A stretch of DNA of 64,000 nucleotides from the NCBI RefSeq assembly GCF_005938675.2, contig NZ_VCCH02000001.1, positions 1-64,000 of the forward strand. Direction: 5' to 3'. This DNA is from Mycobacterium sp. KBS0706 (GTDB lineage Bacteria > Pseudomonadota > Alphaproteobacteria > DSM-16000 > Inquilinaceae). The notes below the pieces were generated by a model. The model saw only the letters and a program-made list of their open reading frames with translations. It was not told the origin of the DNA and did not search any database. The position numbers and the translations under genes are program-made. Below, one piece after another: positions 1 through 8,083 of the stretch; the first letter of the stretch is position 1, and the number at the start of each line of letters is the position of its first letter.

Positions 1-32
1 GGAATCCCACAGAGTCTATCTCCAGGGCCCTT

Positions 33-43
33 GGTATAATACC
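33..43. promoter_or_regulatory. Short inverted repeat GGTAT-A-ATACC containing TATAAT
   Basis: An 11-bp inverted repeat (GGTAT, one central A, ATACC) contains a perfect extended -10 on the plus strand (TG at 32-33, TATAAT at 35-40). No convincing -35 is seen. GntR-family sites of the UxuR/ExuR kind are built on GGT..ACC arms, so it could be an operator. It lies downstream of the mutarotase gene, so its target may be outside the window. Confidence 0.25.
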
Positions 44-61
44 GGCCGCCCGAATTGTTGA

Positions 62-149
62 CCCGTCATGGCGAGCCCCGCAGGGGCGTGGCCATCCAGC
101 GGCACCGGCCCTTGGATGGCCACGTCGCTTCGCTCCTCGCCATGACGGG
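62..149. repeat. Intergenic nested inverted repeat (REP-like)
   Basis: The outer arms CCCGTCATGGCGAG (62-75) and CTCGCCATGACGGG (136-149) pair perfectly over 14 bp. Inner arms CGTGGCCATCCA (87-98) and TGGATGGCCACG (113-124) pair perfectly over 12 bp. The RNA would fold into a long two-tier stem. This CGTCATGGCGAG...GTGGCCATCCA form resembles dispersed intergenic repeats of alphaproteobacterial genomes. It sits just past the 3' end of the mutarotase operon and could protect its transcript end or help terminate it. Confidence 0.7.
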
Positions 150-184
150 AAAGGGCTGGAGAGTCGAGACCTTGGGTGTAACCG

Positions 185-1195
185 CTACGGCTCGATGAAC
201 GCGTAGGCGGTCAGCTGGCGATACAGCTCGCCCGGCCGCAGCACGGCCTGGGGAAAGGCCGGCTGGTTCGGGCTGTCGGGATAGCGCATCGGCTCCAGGC
301 ACAGCCCGGCATGGGCGAAAAGACGGGACCCGCCGACCGTCGGCCAATCCCCACCCAAACCGGCGCCGTCATAGAGGACGAGGCACGGCTCCGTGGTCGC
401 GACCTCGAGCCGGAGGCTGCCATCGGGCGGCTCGAGGCGCGCGGCCGGCCGGAGCCCCTCCCCTTCCCGGTCGAGGACCAGGCAGCAATCGTACAGGAAG
501 GACGGATCCGGGCCGGCGATCGGCCGAAGCGTCCGGAAGTCGTAGGGCGTGCCGCCGACCGGCGCGAGGCCGCCGGTCGGCACCAGGTCCGGGCCGAAGG
601 GCACAGTGCGGCTCGCCGGGATGCACAGGCGATGGCTGCGGATCGGCGCGCCGGGCGCGAGCGTGAAGTAGGAGTGGTGGGCCAGGCTGACGATGGTCGG
701 CGCATCCGTCGTCGCGGTCATCTCGACGGCGAGCGTCGCCGGCTCCTCGAGCCGGTAGGTGCAGCGGACGTCGAGCCGGCCGGGATAGCCCTCCTCCCCG
801 TCCGGCGAGACCAGCCCGAGCGTCACAGCGCTCCCGTTCGCCTCGACGATGTCCCACAGGCGGCGCGAGAAGCCCGTCGCGCCGCCATGCAGATGGTGCC
901 GGCCGTCGTTCCGGCCGAGCTGGTGGACGGTGCCGTCGAGCACGAGCCGGCCCTCGCCGATGCGGCTGGCATGGCGGCCGGCGGTGACGCCGAGATAGCG
1001 CCGGTTGTCGAGGTAGCCGTCGAGCGCCGCGAAGCCGAGCACGACGCGCCGCACCCCGCCGCCGGCCGGGACGACGAGGTCGCGGACCGCCGCGCCGAAG
1101 GTAATGACCGAGGCGGCGGCGCCGGCGGTGTTGGCGAGGCGGATCTCGCGCACCGCCCTTCCGTCCGGCAGCCGGCCGAAGGGATGGATCGACAC
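185..1195 (-). CDS. Aldose 1-epimerase (mutarotase)
   Basis: A 336-residue GalM-family enzyme that interconverts alpha and beta anomers of an aldose in the cytoplasm. Visible family motifs are GRHHLHGG with the first active-site histidine, HSYFTL with the second, and near the end LEPMRYPDSPNQPAF carrying the catalytic glutamate. The reading frame is open up to a GTG at 1219 that would overlap the SDR gene by 4 bp. The GTG at 1195 was chosen because GGGAGG lies 7 bases upstream and the protein then begins SIHPFG, as family members do. It is the last gene of the five-gene sugar transport operon and probably supplies the anomer used by the dehydrogenase encoded just upstream. Confidence 0.88.
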   Translation of the reverse strand: MSIHPFGRLPDGRAVREIRLANTAGAAASVITFGAAVRDLVVPAGGGVRRVVLGFAALDGYLDNRRYLGVTAGRHASRIGEGRLVLDGTVHQLGRNDGRHHLHGGATGFSRRLWDIVEANGSAVTLGLVSPDGEEGYPGRLDVRCTYRLEEPATLAVEMTATTDAPTIVSLAHHSYFTLAPGAPIRSHRLCIPASRTVPFGPDLVPTGGLAPVGGTPYDFRTLRPIAGPDPSFLYDCCLVLDREGEGLRPAARLEPPDGSLRLEVATTEPCLVLYDGAGLGGDWPTVGGSRLFAHAGLCLEPMRYPDSPNQPAFPQAVLRPGELYRQLTAYAFIEP

Positions 1196-1215
1196 GGCGC
1201 TGCCCTCCCGGCGGC

Positions 1216-1998
1216 TCACCAGAGCGTGTAGCCGCCGTCGATCACATAGGCGGCGCCGGTGACATAGGTCGCGGCGGGGCTGGCCAGGTAGACCGCGAGC
1301 GGCCCGATCTCGGGCGGATTTCCCGGCCGGCCCATCGGCACCTGCCGGACGAAGGTCTCGATGACCTCGGGCCGGATCTCGTTCCAGTGCCGGTTCGCGT
1401 CGGTCATGAACAGGCCGGGGCAGATGGCGTTGACCGTGATGCCGTGCGGTGCCCAGTCGGCCGCGGCGCAGCGCGTGAAATGCAGCACCGCGGCCTTGCC
1501 GGTCTCGTAATGGCGGCCGCCCATGCCGCGATTGGCGATCAGGGCGCTGATCGAGGCGATGTTGATGATCCGCCCGCCCTGGCCGCGCTTCAGCATGGCG
1601 GCGCCGACCAGCTTGGTCGCGAGGAAGCAGCTGGTCAGGTTGAGGTCCATCAGCGACCGCCAGTCCTGCAGGCTCTCCTCCTCGATCGGCACGTTGAGGT
1701 CCCGGTTGCCGACATTGTTGATCAGGATGTCGATCGGGCCGAGCTCGGCGAGGATCCTTTCACAGGCCGTCTCGCACTCCTCCGGCACGGCCATGTCGGC
1801 CTTGACCGTCCAGGCCTGGCGGCCGATGGCGCGGATGTCGGCGGCGGTCTGGTCGAGCGTCTCCTGCGTGCGGCCGGTGATGATGATGTCGGCACCGGCC
1901 TCGGCCAGCGCCAGCGCCATCTCGCGGCCAAGGCCCCGGCTTGCGCCGGTGACCAGCGCCCGCTTGCCGTCGAGGCCGAACCAATCCTGCAGTCCCAT
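1216..1998 (-). CDS. SDR family oxidoreductase, gluconate 5-dehydrogenase-like
   Basis: A 260-residue classical short-chain dehydrogenase. The Rossmann motif TGASRGLG is at residues 17-24, NNVG at 94-97, the catalytic serine at about 151 and the YxxxK pair at Y164/K168. The end IDGGYTLW is typical of the gluconate 5-dehydrogenase/3-oxoacyl reductase branch of the family. It follows the inner-membrane permease gene by 27 bp and precedes the mutarotase, so a sugar or polyol oxidation of the imported substrate is likely. The exact substrate and the cofactor (NAD or NADP) cannot be read from the sequence. Confidence 0.88.
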   Translation of the reverse strand: MGLQDWFGLDGKRALVTGASRGLGREMALALAEAGADIIITGRTQETLDQTAADIRAIGRQAWTVKADMAVPEECETACERILAELGPIDILINNVGNRDLNVPIEEESLQDWRSLMDLNLTSCFLATKLVGAAMLKRGQGGRIINIASISALIANRGMGGRHYETGKAAVLHFTRCAAADWAPHGITVNAICPGLFMTDANRHWNEIRPEVIETFVRQVPMGRPGNPPEIGPLAVYLASPAATYVTGAAYVIDGGYTLW

Positions 1999-2025
1999 CT
2001 GGGTCTCCGATGCGAAGGTCGTTGA

Positions 2026-2856
2026 TTACTTCACGGCGCCGACCGTGAGGCCGCTGACGAGGTAGCGCTGCAGCATGGCGAAGACGATCGCGACGGGCAC
2101 GCTGGCGACCAGCGTCGCGCCCATCACATGGTCCCATTCGACCTGGTAGCGGCCGCCGACGAGCGAGAAGATCTGCATGGTGAGCGTATACTTCTCGTTC
2201 GAGCGCAGCAGCGTCATCGCCAGCACGAACTCGTTCCAGCAGTAGATGAAGATGAACACCGAGGTGATGCCGATCGCCGGGACGGCGAGCGGCAGGAACA
2301 CCAGCCGGAGCCGCTGCAGCGACGACGCGCCGTCGAGCGTCGCCGCCTCCTCCAGCTCGCGCGGGATGGTCTGGAAATAGGCCTGCAGCATCCAGACCGC
2401 GAAGGCGAGGTTGAAGGCGATATAGGCCAGCACCAGCGCCGGCAGCTGGTCGACCAGCCCCATCTTCGACATCAGGCGGAAGATGCCGAGCACCAGCACG
2501 ATCGGCGACAGCATCTGGGTGACCAGCAGGAACTGCCGGAACAGCCGCTGCCCCCGGAATTGCATGCGCGCCATGGCGTAGGCTGCGGGGATGGCGACGA
2601 GCAGGCACAGGATTGTCGCGGCGATGCTGACCAGGAGGCTGTTCGCGAGCGCCGGCCCGAAGCGCGCCGCCTGCCACATGTCGGCGAAGTTCTGCAGCCG
2701 GATCTCCGATGGCAGCCAATGCGGCGGGAAGGCCAGCACCTCGGCCCGCGGCTTCACCGCGGTCGAGATCATCACCACGAACGGGAACAGGATGACCAGG
2801 CACAGCGGCCCGAGCCCGACCCAGATCAGCGTGGATTTGCGGAGCAGCTTCTCCAT
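2026..2856 (-). CDS. Carbohydrate ABC transporter permease (MalG type)
   Basis: An inner-membrane permease of about 276 residues with six predicted transmembrane segments. The EAA loop EEAATLDGASSLQRLR docks the ATPase. The frame is open upstream to 2898, but the ATG at 2856 (MEKLLRK) lies one base after the stop of the preceding permease gene and gives a normal MalG-type N terminus with the first membrane segment at once. It pairs with the MalF-type permease upstream and the periplasmic binding protein. No ATPase gene is in this operon, so an ATPase encoded elsewhere must energise it. Confidence 0.92.
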   Translation of the reverse strand: MEKLLRKSTLIWVGLGPLCLVILFPFVVMISTAVKPRAEVLAFPPHWLPSEIRLQNFADMWQAARFGPALANSLLVSIAATILCLLVAIPAAYAMARMQFRGQRLFRQFLLVTQMLSPIVLVLGIFRLMSKMGLVDQLPALVLAYIAFNLAFAVWMLQAYFQTIPRELEEAATLDGASSLQRLRLVFLPLAVPAIGITSVFIFIYCWNEFVLAMTLLRSNEKYTLTMQIFSLVGGRYQVEWDHVMGATLVASVPVAIVFAMLQRYLVSGLTVGAVK

Positions 2857-2857
2857 C

Positions 2858-3793
2858 TCAGCCCAGCCTCTCCTCGTTGCGCATCGCCAGCGCCGCATAG
2901 GTGATGGTGAGCGCGAGCAGGATCAGGAACATCACGATCGACAGCGCCGAGGCGACGCCGAGCTCGCCGTAGCGGAAGGCGAGCTTGTAGAGCCAGGTGA
3001 CGAGGATGTCGGTGCTGTTGGCCGGATCGCCCTGCGTCATCACCCAGATCAGCGGGAAGGAGTTGAAGACGTAGATGAAGTTCAGGACCAGCACGATGTT
3101 GAGAAACGGCCGCATCAGCGGCAGCGTCAGGTAACGGAAGCGCTGCCGGGGGCTGGCGCCGTCGATCCTGGCCGCCTCGAAGATGTCGGCCGGCAGCGAG
3201 GACAGGCCGCCGAGGAACACGGTCACCGTGAACGGGATCGAGACCAGGATGCCGATCGCGATCTCGATCGGAAAGGCGGTGTTCGCCGTGGCCAGCCACT
3301 CGACCGGCTCGGTCAGCAGGCCGAACTGGTTCAGCGTCGCGTTGACCATGCCGAACTGGCCGTTGAGCGACCAGCGCCAGACGATGCCGCTCATGGTCAG
3401 CGAGACCGCCCAGGGCAGCATGATGATGATGCGGGCGAGGTGCCGGCCGTAGAAGCGCTGGTTGAGCGCGAGCGCGATCGGGATCGACAGCAATACCGTG
3501 CCGCCGACCACGAACACCGTCCAGACCAGCGTCCGGTACAGACAGCCGAGGAAGAGCTGGTGCGAGAACAGCCGGCTGTAGTTGCCGAAGTCGTTGAAGC
3601 CCGACGTGGCGCCGAAACGGTTGACCGTCTGCAGCGACATCTGCGCCATGTCGAAGATCGGATAGCCGATGATCCAGAAGGCGAACAGGATCGACGGCAG
3701 GACCAGGAGATAGGGCGCGCCGGCGCGCCCTACCCTGCCCCTGGACGGTGCTCCGGCCCGGCTCATCGCCCTGCCGGCATCGGCGGCCGTCAC
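2858..3793 (-). CDS. Carbohydrate ABC transporter permease (MalF type)
   Basis: A 311-residue permease beginning with a short basic cytoplasmic tail, then a hydrophobic helix (YLLVLPSILFAFWIIGYPIF) and five further membrane segments. The EAA motif is EAARIDGASPRQRFR. The frame begins at a GTG at 3793, 10 bases after the binding-protein stop; an ATG at 3766 (MSRAG) is an alternative start. With the next gene it forms the heterodimeric channel of a CUT1-type sugar importer. Confidence 0.92.
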   Translation of the reverse strand: MTAADAGRAMSRAGAPSRGRVGRAGAPYLLVLPSILFAFWIIGYPIFDMAQMSLQTVNRFGATSGFNDFGNYSRLFSHQLFLGCLYRTLVWTVFVVGGTVLLSIPIALALNQRFYGRHLARIIIMLPWAVSLTMSGIVWRWSLNGQFGMVNATLNQFGLLTEPVEWLATANTAFPIEIAIGILVSIPFTVTVFLGGLSSLPADIFEAARIDGASPRQRFRYLTLPLMRPFLNIVLVLNFIYVFNSFPLIWVMTQGDPANSTDILVTWLYKLAFRYGELGVASALSIVMFLILLALTITYAALAMRNEERLG

Positions 3794-3803
3794 GGGTCCG
3801 GCC

Positions 3804-5042
3804 CTATTGCTGGATCAGGCTGTCGATCGTCGCGGCCGCTTCCTTGAGCGCGTCCTCGGGTTTGGCCTGGCCGATATAGGTCTTCTGCAGCGCGCTGATC
3901 ACCGCATCCACCATCTGCTCCCAATTCGCCACCGGCGGTGCGAAATGGGCGTAGGGCAGCATCTCGGTGAAGGCCTTGAGCTGCGGATCCCCGGTGAAGA
4001 CCGGCGCCTGGGCCTCGGCCTTCATCACCGGCAGGAAGCCCTCCTTGGTGCTGAACTCGATGCGCCACTTGTCGCTGAAGGCGGTCTCGCTGAGGAACTT
4101 CCAGGCGAGATCCTTCTGGCTGCTCGACTTGAACACCATCAGCGTGTCGGTCACGCCATAGGTGGCCTTGGCCGAGCCGGCCGGGATCGGCGCGATGCCG
4201 TAGTTGAGGTCCGGCGCATCGGTCTTGATCTGGCCGCGCAGCCAGGGGCCGGTCAGGATCATGGCGATGCGGCCCTGCTTGAACAGCCGCTCGATATCCT
4301 GGCGGTTGAGGCCGGTCGGATCGGGCTCGGTCAGCCCCTCGTCGATCATGCTCTTGTACAGTGTCAGCGCCGCGATCGCCTGCGGGCTGGCGACGCCCGA
4401 CTTGCCGTCGACGATGATGTCGCCGCCATGGGTCCACAGCGAATAGTACCAGTAGGCGTCGGTCTCGATCTCCTTGCCCTGCATGGCGAAGCCGTAGGTG
4501 TCGCCGCCGAGCGCCTTGACCTTGCGGGCGGCGTCGACGATGGCGTCCCAGGTCGCCGGCGGCTCGGACACGCCCGCCTTCGCGAGCAGGTCCTTGTTGT
4601 AGTACATGGCGCGGGCCGACGCCGCGACCGGCAGGCCGTAGATCTTGCCGTCGAGGGTCGAGGGCGACATGAACGCGTCGATGAACCGGCCCTTGAACTC
4701 CGGCGTGATGTAGGAATCGAGCGGCTCGGCGATGTCGTTCTTGACGTAGTCGAGCAGCCAGCGCGTGCCGATCATGGCGATATCGGGCGCGGTGCCGCCG
4801 GCGATGTCGGTGGTGAGCCGCTGCTGCAGGTTGTCCCACTGCACGACCTCGATCTTCACCTCGTCACCGGGATGGGTGGCCATGTAGTCCTTGGCCATGC
4901 CCTCGAAGAGCTCCTGCGTCGCGGCGCTGTAGTAGCCGAGGACGACCCGCAGCGTTGCCGCTTCCGCGATCGTGGCGCTGCCCATCAGCGCCGCGGCGCC
5001 GACGAGGAGAGCCAAGCCCATTCCGGACTTCTTTAGAAGCAT
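3804..5042 (-). CDS. Sugar ABC transporter substrate-binding protein (family 1)
   Basis: A 412-residue periplasmic binding protein that delivers a sugar to the two permeases encoded downstream. A classical signal peptide is seen (LLKKSGMGLALLVGAAALMG, then cleavage near IAEA-A). The body has the family-1 pattern: YYNKDLLAKAGVSEPPATWD in the hinge region and FKQGRIAMILTGPW in the second lobe. It is the first gene of the minus-strand operon and faces the ROK regulator. The ligand is not identifiable from sequence; the neighbouring mutarotase and SDR argue for an aldose or a derivative of one. Confidence 0.92.
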   Translation of the reverse strand: MLLKKSGMGLALLVGAAALMGSATIAEAATLRVVLGYYSAATQELFEGMAKDYMATHPGDEVKIEVVQWDNLQQRLTTDIAGGTAPDIAMIGTRWLLDYVKNDIAEPLDSYITPEFKGRFIDAFMSPSTLDGKIYGLPVAASARAMYYNKDLLAKAGVSEPPATWDAIVDAARKVKALGGDTYGFAMQGKEIETDAYWYYSLWTHGGDIIVDGKSGVASPQAIAALTLYKSMIDEGLTEPDPTGLNRQDIERLFKQGRIAMILTGPWLRGQIKTDAPDLNYGIAPIPAGSAKATYGVTDTLMVFKSSSQKDLAWKFLSETAFSDKWRIEFSTKEGFLPVMKAEAQAPVFTGDPQLKAFTEMLPYAHFAPPVANWEQMVDAVISALQKTYIGQAKPEDALKEAAATIDSLIQQ

Positions 5043-5162
5043 GTTGCGACTCCCTGTTTTCGCCCTGTGGACGATTGGCTTGCTGAATAAGACTTGGCTT
5101 TTCTGTTCTTATTCTTGTCGCGGCCGGTAACAGCGAGGCTTCGAGCCGGCCCCATTCTGCAT

Positions 5163-5185
5163 GTTTGTTATAATTCCTAACAAAC
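5163..5185. promoter_or_regulatory. Probable ROK-repressor operator
   Basis: A perfect inverted repeat, GTTTGTTA (5163-5170) and TAACAAAC (5178-5185), with a 7-bp AT-rich spacer. It lies between the divergent binding-protein gene (start 5042) and the ROK regulator gene (start 5321). Known ROK repressors such as Mlc, NagC and XylR bind TTTGTTA-like palindromes, so autoregulation plus control of the sugar operon is the simple reading. Confidence 0.65.
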
Positions 5186-5320
5186 TTGCCGTCAACGCGG
5201 TTAACATGTCAGAGCATGGGCCGGGATGGCGGCACGGGGAGTGTTCCGCGGCACGCACCGCCGGCCGATTGGATGTGTGTCAGGAGCCGGGCCGTGTCCG
5301 GCTCCTGGGAAGAGCAGGAC

Positions 5321-6598
5321 ATGTCGACTGGAAAGATGCCGGGCCGGGTGATGGGAGCCGCGCGCGGCCGGGATGGGGACGGCGCCATCGCAGCACCCCC
5401 GCCTGTCGAGCCGGCGAAGCCGCGGCCCCATTCCCTGCTGTCCCCGGCCAAGATGGGCGATGTGAACCGCGGCCGCCTGCTGCAGTCGCTGTTCGATCTC
5501 GGACCGACCAGCCGCGCCGACCTGGCCCGCCATATCGGCGTCAACCGCGCCACCATCACCGGCATCGTCCAGCCGCTGATCGACGACGGCATCCTGGTGG
5601 AGGGCGAGCCCGCCTCGCCGGGCGGCGCCGGCGGCAAGCCGGCCCGGCCGCTGCAGTTCTCGCGCGACGCGCCGCCGATCGGGGCGATCGATCTGCGGCA
5701 CGGCTCGGTGCGCACCGCGCTGGTGTCCTGGACCGGCGAGATCACGGCCGTCGAGCGCGAGGACTTTCCCACGGAGGCCGGCGATCCCGGCGCGGTGGCG
5801 GCCATCGTCGCCAGCCTGTCGCGCACCCTGTCGGCCGCCCGGCAGCCGCCGCTGGGCATCGGCGTCGGCGCCACCGGCATGATCGACACCGACCGCGGCG
5901 TCATCGTCAAGGTCAACCTGGCGCCGGTCCTGTCCGGCCTCGGCCTCGGCGCGATCCTGGAGGAGCAGACCGGCTTGCCGGTCTATCTCGACCACCATCC
6001 GCGGGCGCTGCTGCTGGCCGATCGCTGGTTCGGCATCGGCCGCAGCCTGCGCACCTTCGCGGTCTTGTACCTGTCGGACGTGATCGGCGGCGCCCTGCAG
6101 CTGGACGGGCACCTGCAGAGCGGGCCGGCCGGCGCCGGCGGCGAGCTCGGCCACACCTTCGTCCAGATCGACGGCGAGATCTGCGCCTGCGGCCGCCGCG
6201 GCTGCTGGGAGACGGTCGCGACGATCGGCTGGCTGCGGCGCCAGGCGCGGGCCGCCGGCCTGCCCGAAGCCGAGGCGATGACCCCTGCCCTTCTGGCCAG
6301 CCTCGCCGACACGGGCTCCGCAGCGGCGGAGCGGCTCTTGGACCTCTATGCTCGCAACATCGCGGTCGGCATCGCCAACCTGCAGCAGACGCTGGCGCCC
6401 AACCATTTCGTGCTGCATGGCGAGGTGGTCGAGGCCGGGGAACGGCTGCGGGCCGCGATCGAGGCCCATGTCGGCCTGCTGGTGCCGCCGCGCCCCGGCA
6501 GCGAGCCTCGTGTCCTGCTGACCGACCAGAGGGGCCGCGCCACGCTGCGCGGGGCGGCGGGCATCGTGCTGTCGCGCCGGCTGCAGTTCCAGCTGTAG
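5321..6598 (+). CDS. ROK family transcriptional regulator
   Basis: A 425-residue repressor of the NagC/XylR type. A winged helix-turn-helix at about residues 45-100 (ADLARHIGVNRATITGIVQPL) is followed by a ROK sugar-kinase-like domain. The zinc-binding motif CACGRRGCWE follows GELGHTFV. The frame is open from 5186, but the first part reads poorly and would overlap the operator region. The ATG at 5321 was preferred because a purine-rich GGGAAGAGCAGGAC stretch precedes it. It is divergent from the sugar transport operon and very likely senses the imported sugar. Confidence 0.88.
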   Translation: MSTGKMPGRVMGAARGRDGDGAIAAPPPVEPAKPRPHSLLSPAKMGDVNRGRLLQSLFDLGPTSRADLARHIGVNRATITGIVQPLIDDGILVEGEPASPGGAGGKPARPLQFSRDAPPIGAIDLRHGSVRTALVSWTGEITAVEREDFPTEAGDPGAVAAIVASLSRTLSAARQPPLGIGVGATGMIDTDRGVIVKVNLAPVLSGLGLGAILEEQTGLPVYLDHHPRALLLADRWFGIGRSLRTFAVLYLSDVIGGALQLDGHLQSGPAGAGGELGHTFVQIDGEICACGRRGCWETVATIGWLRRQARAAGLPEAEAMTPALLASLADTGSAAAERLLDLYARNIAVGIANLQQTLAPNHFVLHGEVVEAGERLRAAIEAHVGLLVPPRPGSEPRVLLTDQRGRATLRGAAGIVLSRRLQFQL

Positions 6599-6613
6599 CA
6601 GGCGCCGACCGCG

Positions 6614-7933
6614 TCAGCCGCGCGACCGGCGCTCGAAGCCGATGCGGATCCGGTTCCACTCCTCAGTCGGCTGGAACAGGGCGCCGGGATGGCGCAGCTG
6701 CGCCGCCACCGCCTCCTCGTTCAGCTCAATGCCCAGTCCCGGCGTGTCAGGCACGGTGACGTAGCCGCCCTCGAGATAGTCGGGATCGATCCCGGTCACC
6801 AGCTCGCCCCAATGCGGCAGGTCGAGGCCGTGATGCTCGACCGCCACCAGGCCGGAGATCGCGGCGCCGCAATGGACGTTCGCCATCAGGCCTATGGGCG
6901 TGCAGCAGGCGTGCAGCGCGGTCGACAGGCCGAAGCGCTCGCCGTAATCGGCGATGCGCTTGGTCTCCAGCATGCCGCCCGAGGTCAGCAGGTCGGGGTG
7001 CAGGATGTCGAAGGCGCGGGTCTCGATCGGCTCGCGGAACCCGTCCCAGAGATACAGCTCCTCGCCGGCCGCGACCGGGGTCAGCAGCGCGTCGGCCACC
7101 TTCTTGTGGCCGGCGAAATCGTGCCAGGGCAGCGGGTCCTCGACCCAGGCGAGGTCGAACGGCTCCAGCGCGTGGCCGAGGCGGATCGCCTCGTCCGCGG
7201 TGACGAAGCCCTCGCCGAAATGGTCGATGCACAGCGAGATCTCGGGGCCCACCGCCTCGCGCACCGCGCGGACCACGTCGACCGCCGCGGCGATGCCCTT
7301 CTGGCTGAGCTTGATGCCCCGCCCGGCACCCGGCGCGCGCCAGGCCTTGGCCAGGTCGTATTCATGCTTGGTGGCCTGGCCGACCAGGGCGCCGTCGACC
7401 GCGTTGAAGAAGCGCGGCGGCAGGTCGAACTTGATGAAGGTCAGGCCCAGCGCCTTGCGCCGCAGCACCGCCTCGACATAGCCCTCGGGTGTCGGCTGGG
7501 CCGGGGCCGGAGTGTCGCCGTAGATCCGCACCCGGTCGCGGTGCTTGCCGCCGAGGAACTGGTGGCAGGGCACGCCATAGGCCTTGCCGACCAGGTCCCA
7601 CAGCGCGATCTCGATGCCGGAGACGCCGCCCCCTTCCCGCCCCCAATTGCCGTAGCGGCGCAGGGCCGAGAAGATCATGTCGACATTGCAGGGGTTCTGA
7701 CCCAGCAGCATGTGCTTGAACTGCAGGGCGTATTCGGCATGGCCGCCGTCCCGCACCTCGCCGAGGCCGGAGATGCCCTGGTTGGTGTCGATGCGGATGA
7801 TCGGGTGATAGCCGCTGCCGACCACCACCGCGACCCGCAGATCGGTGATCCGGAGCTCGCTCGGCCGGGAATGGGTCGACGCGGCATCCTCGACCCTGCC
7901 CATGGCAGCGTCGTCCAGGCGTCCTGTGGTCAT
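6614..7933 (-). CDS. Enolase superfamily (MR/MLE) sugar-acid dehydratase
   Basis: A 439-residue member of the mandelate racemase/muconate lactonizing group. These enzymes abstract a proton alpha to a carboxylate bound to magnesium; most sugar-acid members eliminate water to give 2-keto-3-deoxy acids. Metal ligands are readable as D237 (CIDHFGEG), E265 (WVEDPLP) and E291 (AGEEL). The general bases are probably K168 (FIKFD) and H341 (ALHACC). The frame continues open far upstream across the LacI gene, which is accidental; the ATG at 7933 precedes the first convincing domain residues. An unusually long loop (residues 172-208) sits after the lysine strand. It is divergent from the LacI regulator, with a shared operator between them. 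The substrate is unknown. Confidence 0.85.
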   Translation of the reverse strand: MTTGRLDDAAMGRVEDAASTHSRPSELRITDLRVAVVVGSGYHPIIRIDTNQGISGLGEVRDGGHAEYALQFKHMLLGQNPCNVDMIFSALRRYGNWGREGGGVSGIEIALWDLVGKAYGVPCHQFLGGKHRDRVRIYGDTPAPAQPTPEGYVEAVLRRKALGLTFIKFDLPPRFFNAVDGALVGQATKHEYDLAKAWRAPGAGRGIKLSQKGIAAAVDVVRAVREAVGPEISLCIDHFGEGFVTADEAIRLGHALEPFDLAWVEDPLPWHDFAGHKKVADALLTPVAAGEELYLWDGFREPIETRAFDILHPDLLTSGGMLETKRIADYGERFGLSTALHACCTPIGLMANVHCGAAISGLVAVEHHGLDLPHWGELVTGIDPDYLEGGYVTVPDTPGLGIELNEEAVAAQLRHPGALFQPTEEWNRIRIGFERRSRG

Positions 7934-7983
7934 GGCGTCCGCCCCTGCAGTTTGCTGTTCGTTAGGTAAACTGCTATCATTAC

Positions 7984-7995
7984 CAAACAAGTTGC
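7984..7995. promoter_or_regulatory. Candidate LacI-family operator, site 1
   Basis: CAAACAAGTTGC contains the 10-mer AACAAGTTGC (7986-7995) that is repeated in two other promoter regions of this locus. The fullest copy has the form GCAAC-TT-GTTGC; this one keeps one arm intact. It lies between the divergent dehydratase (7933) and LacI (8084) genes. Confidence 0.6.
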
Positions 7996-8083
7996 GCAAG
8001 CCGATCCGGTGGCATGGCACGATGTTGACGGCAGAACCGGCGCTGCGGCAGAAGATGCGGCCCAAACAGGAGCGCAACACGGC

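Noticed and set aside
62..149. Nested palindrome considered as a CRISPR or tRNA-like structure
   Set aside because: There is no repeated unit with spacers and no cloverleaf; it is a single two-tier inverted repeat.
311..1231. A 306-residue plus-strand frame over the mutarotase gene
   Set aside because: Composition is Arg/Ala/Asp-rich without hydrophobic core and it is the reverse of a well-supported enzyme gene.
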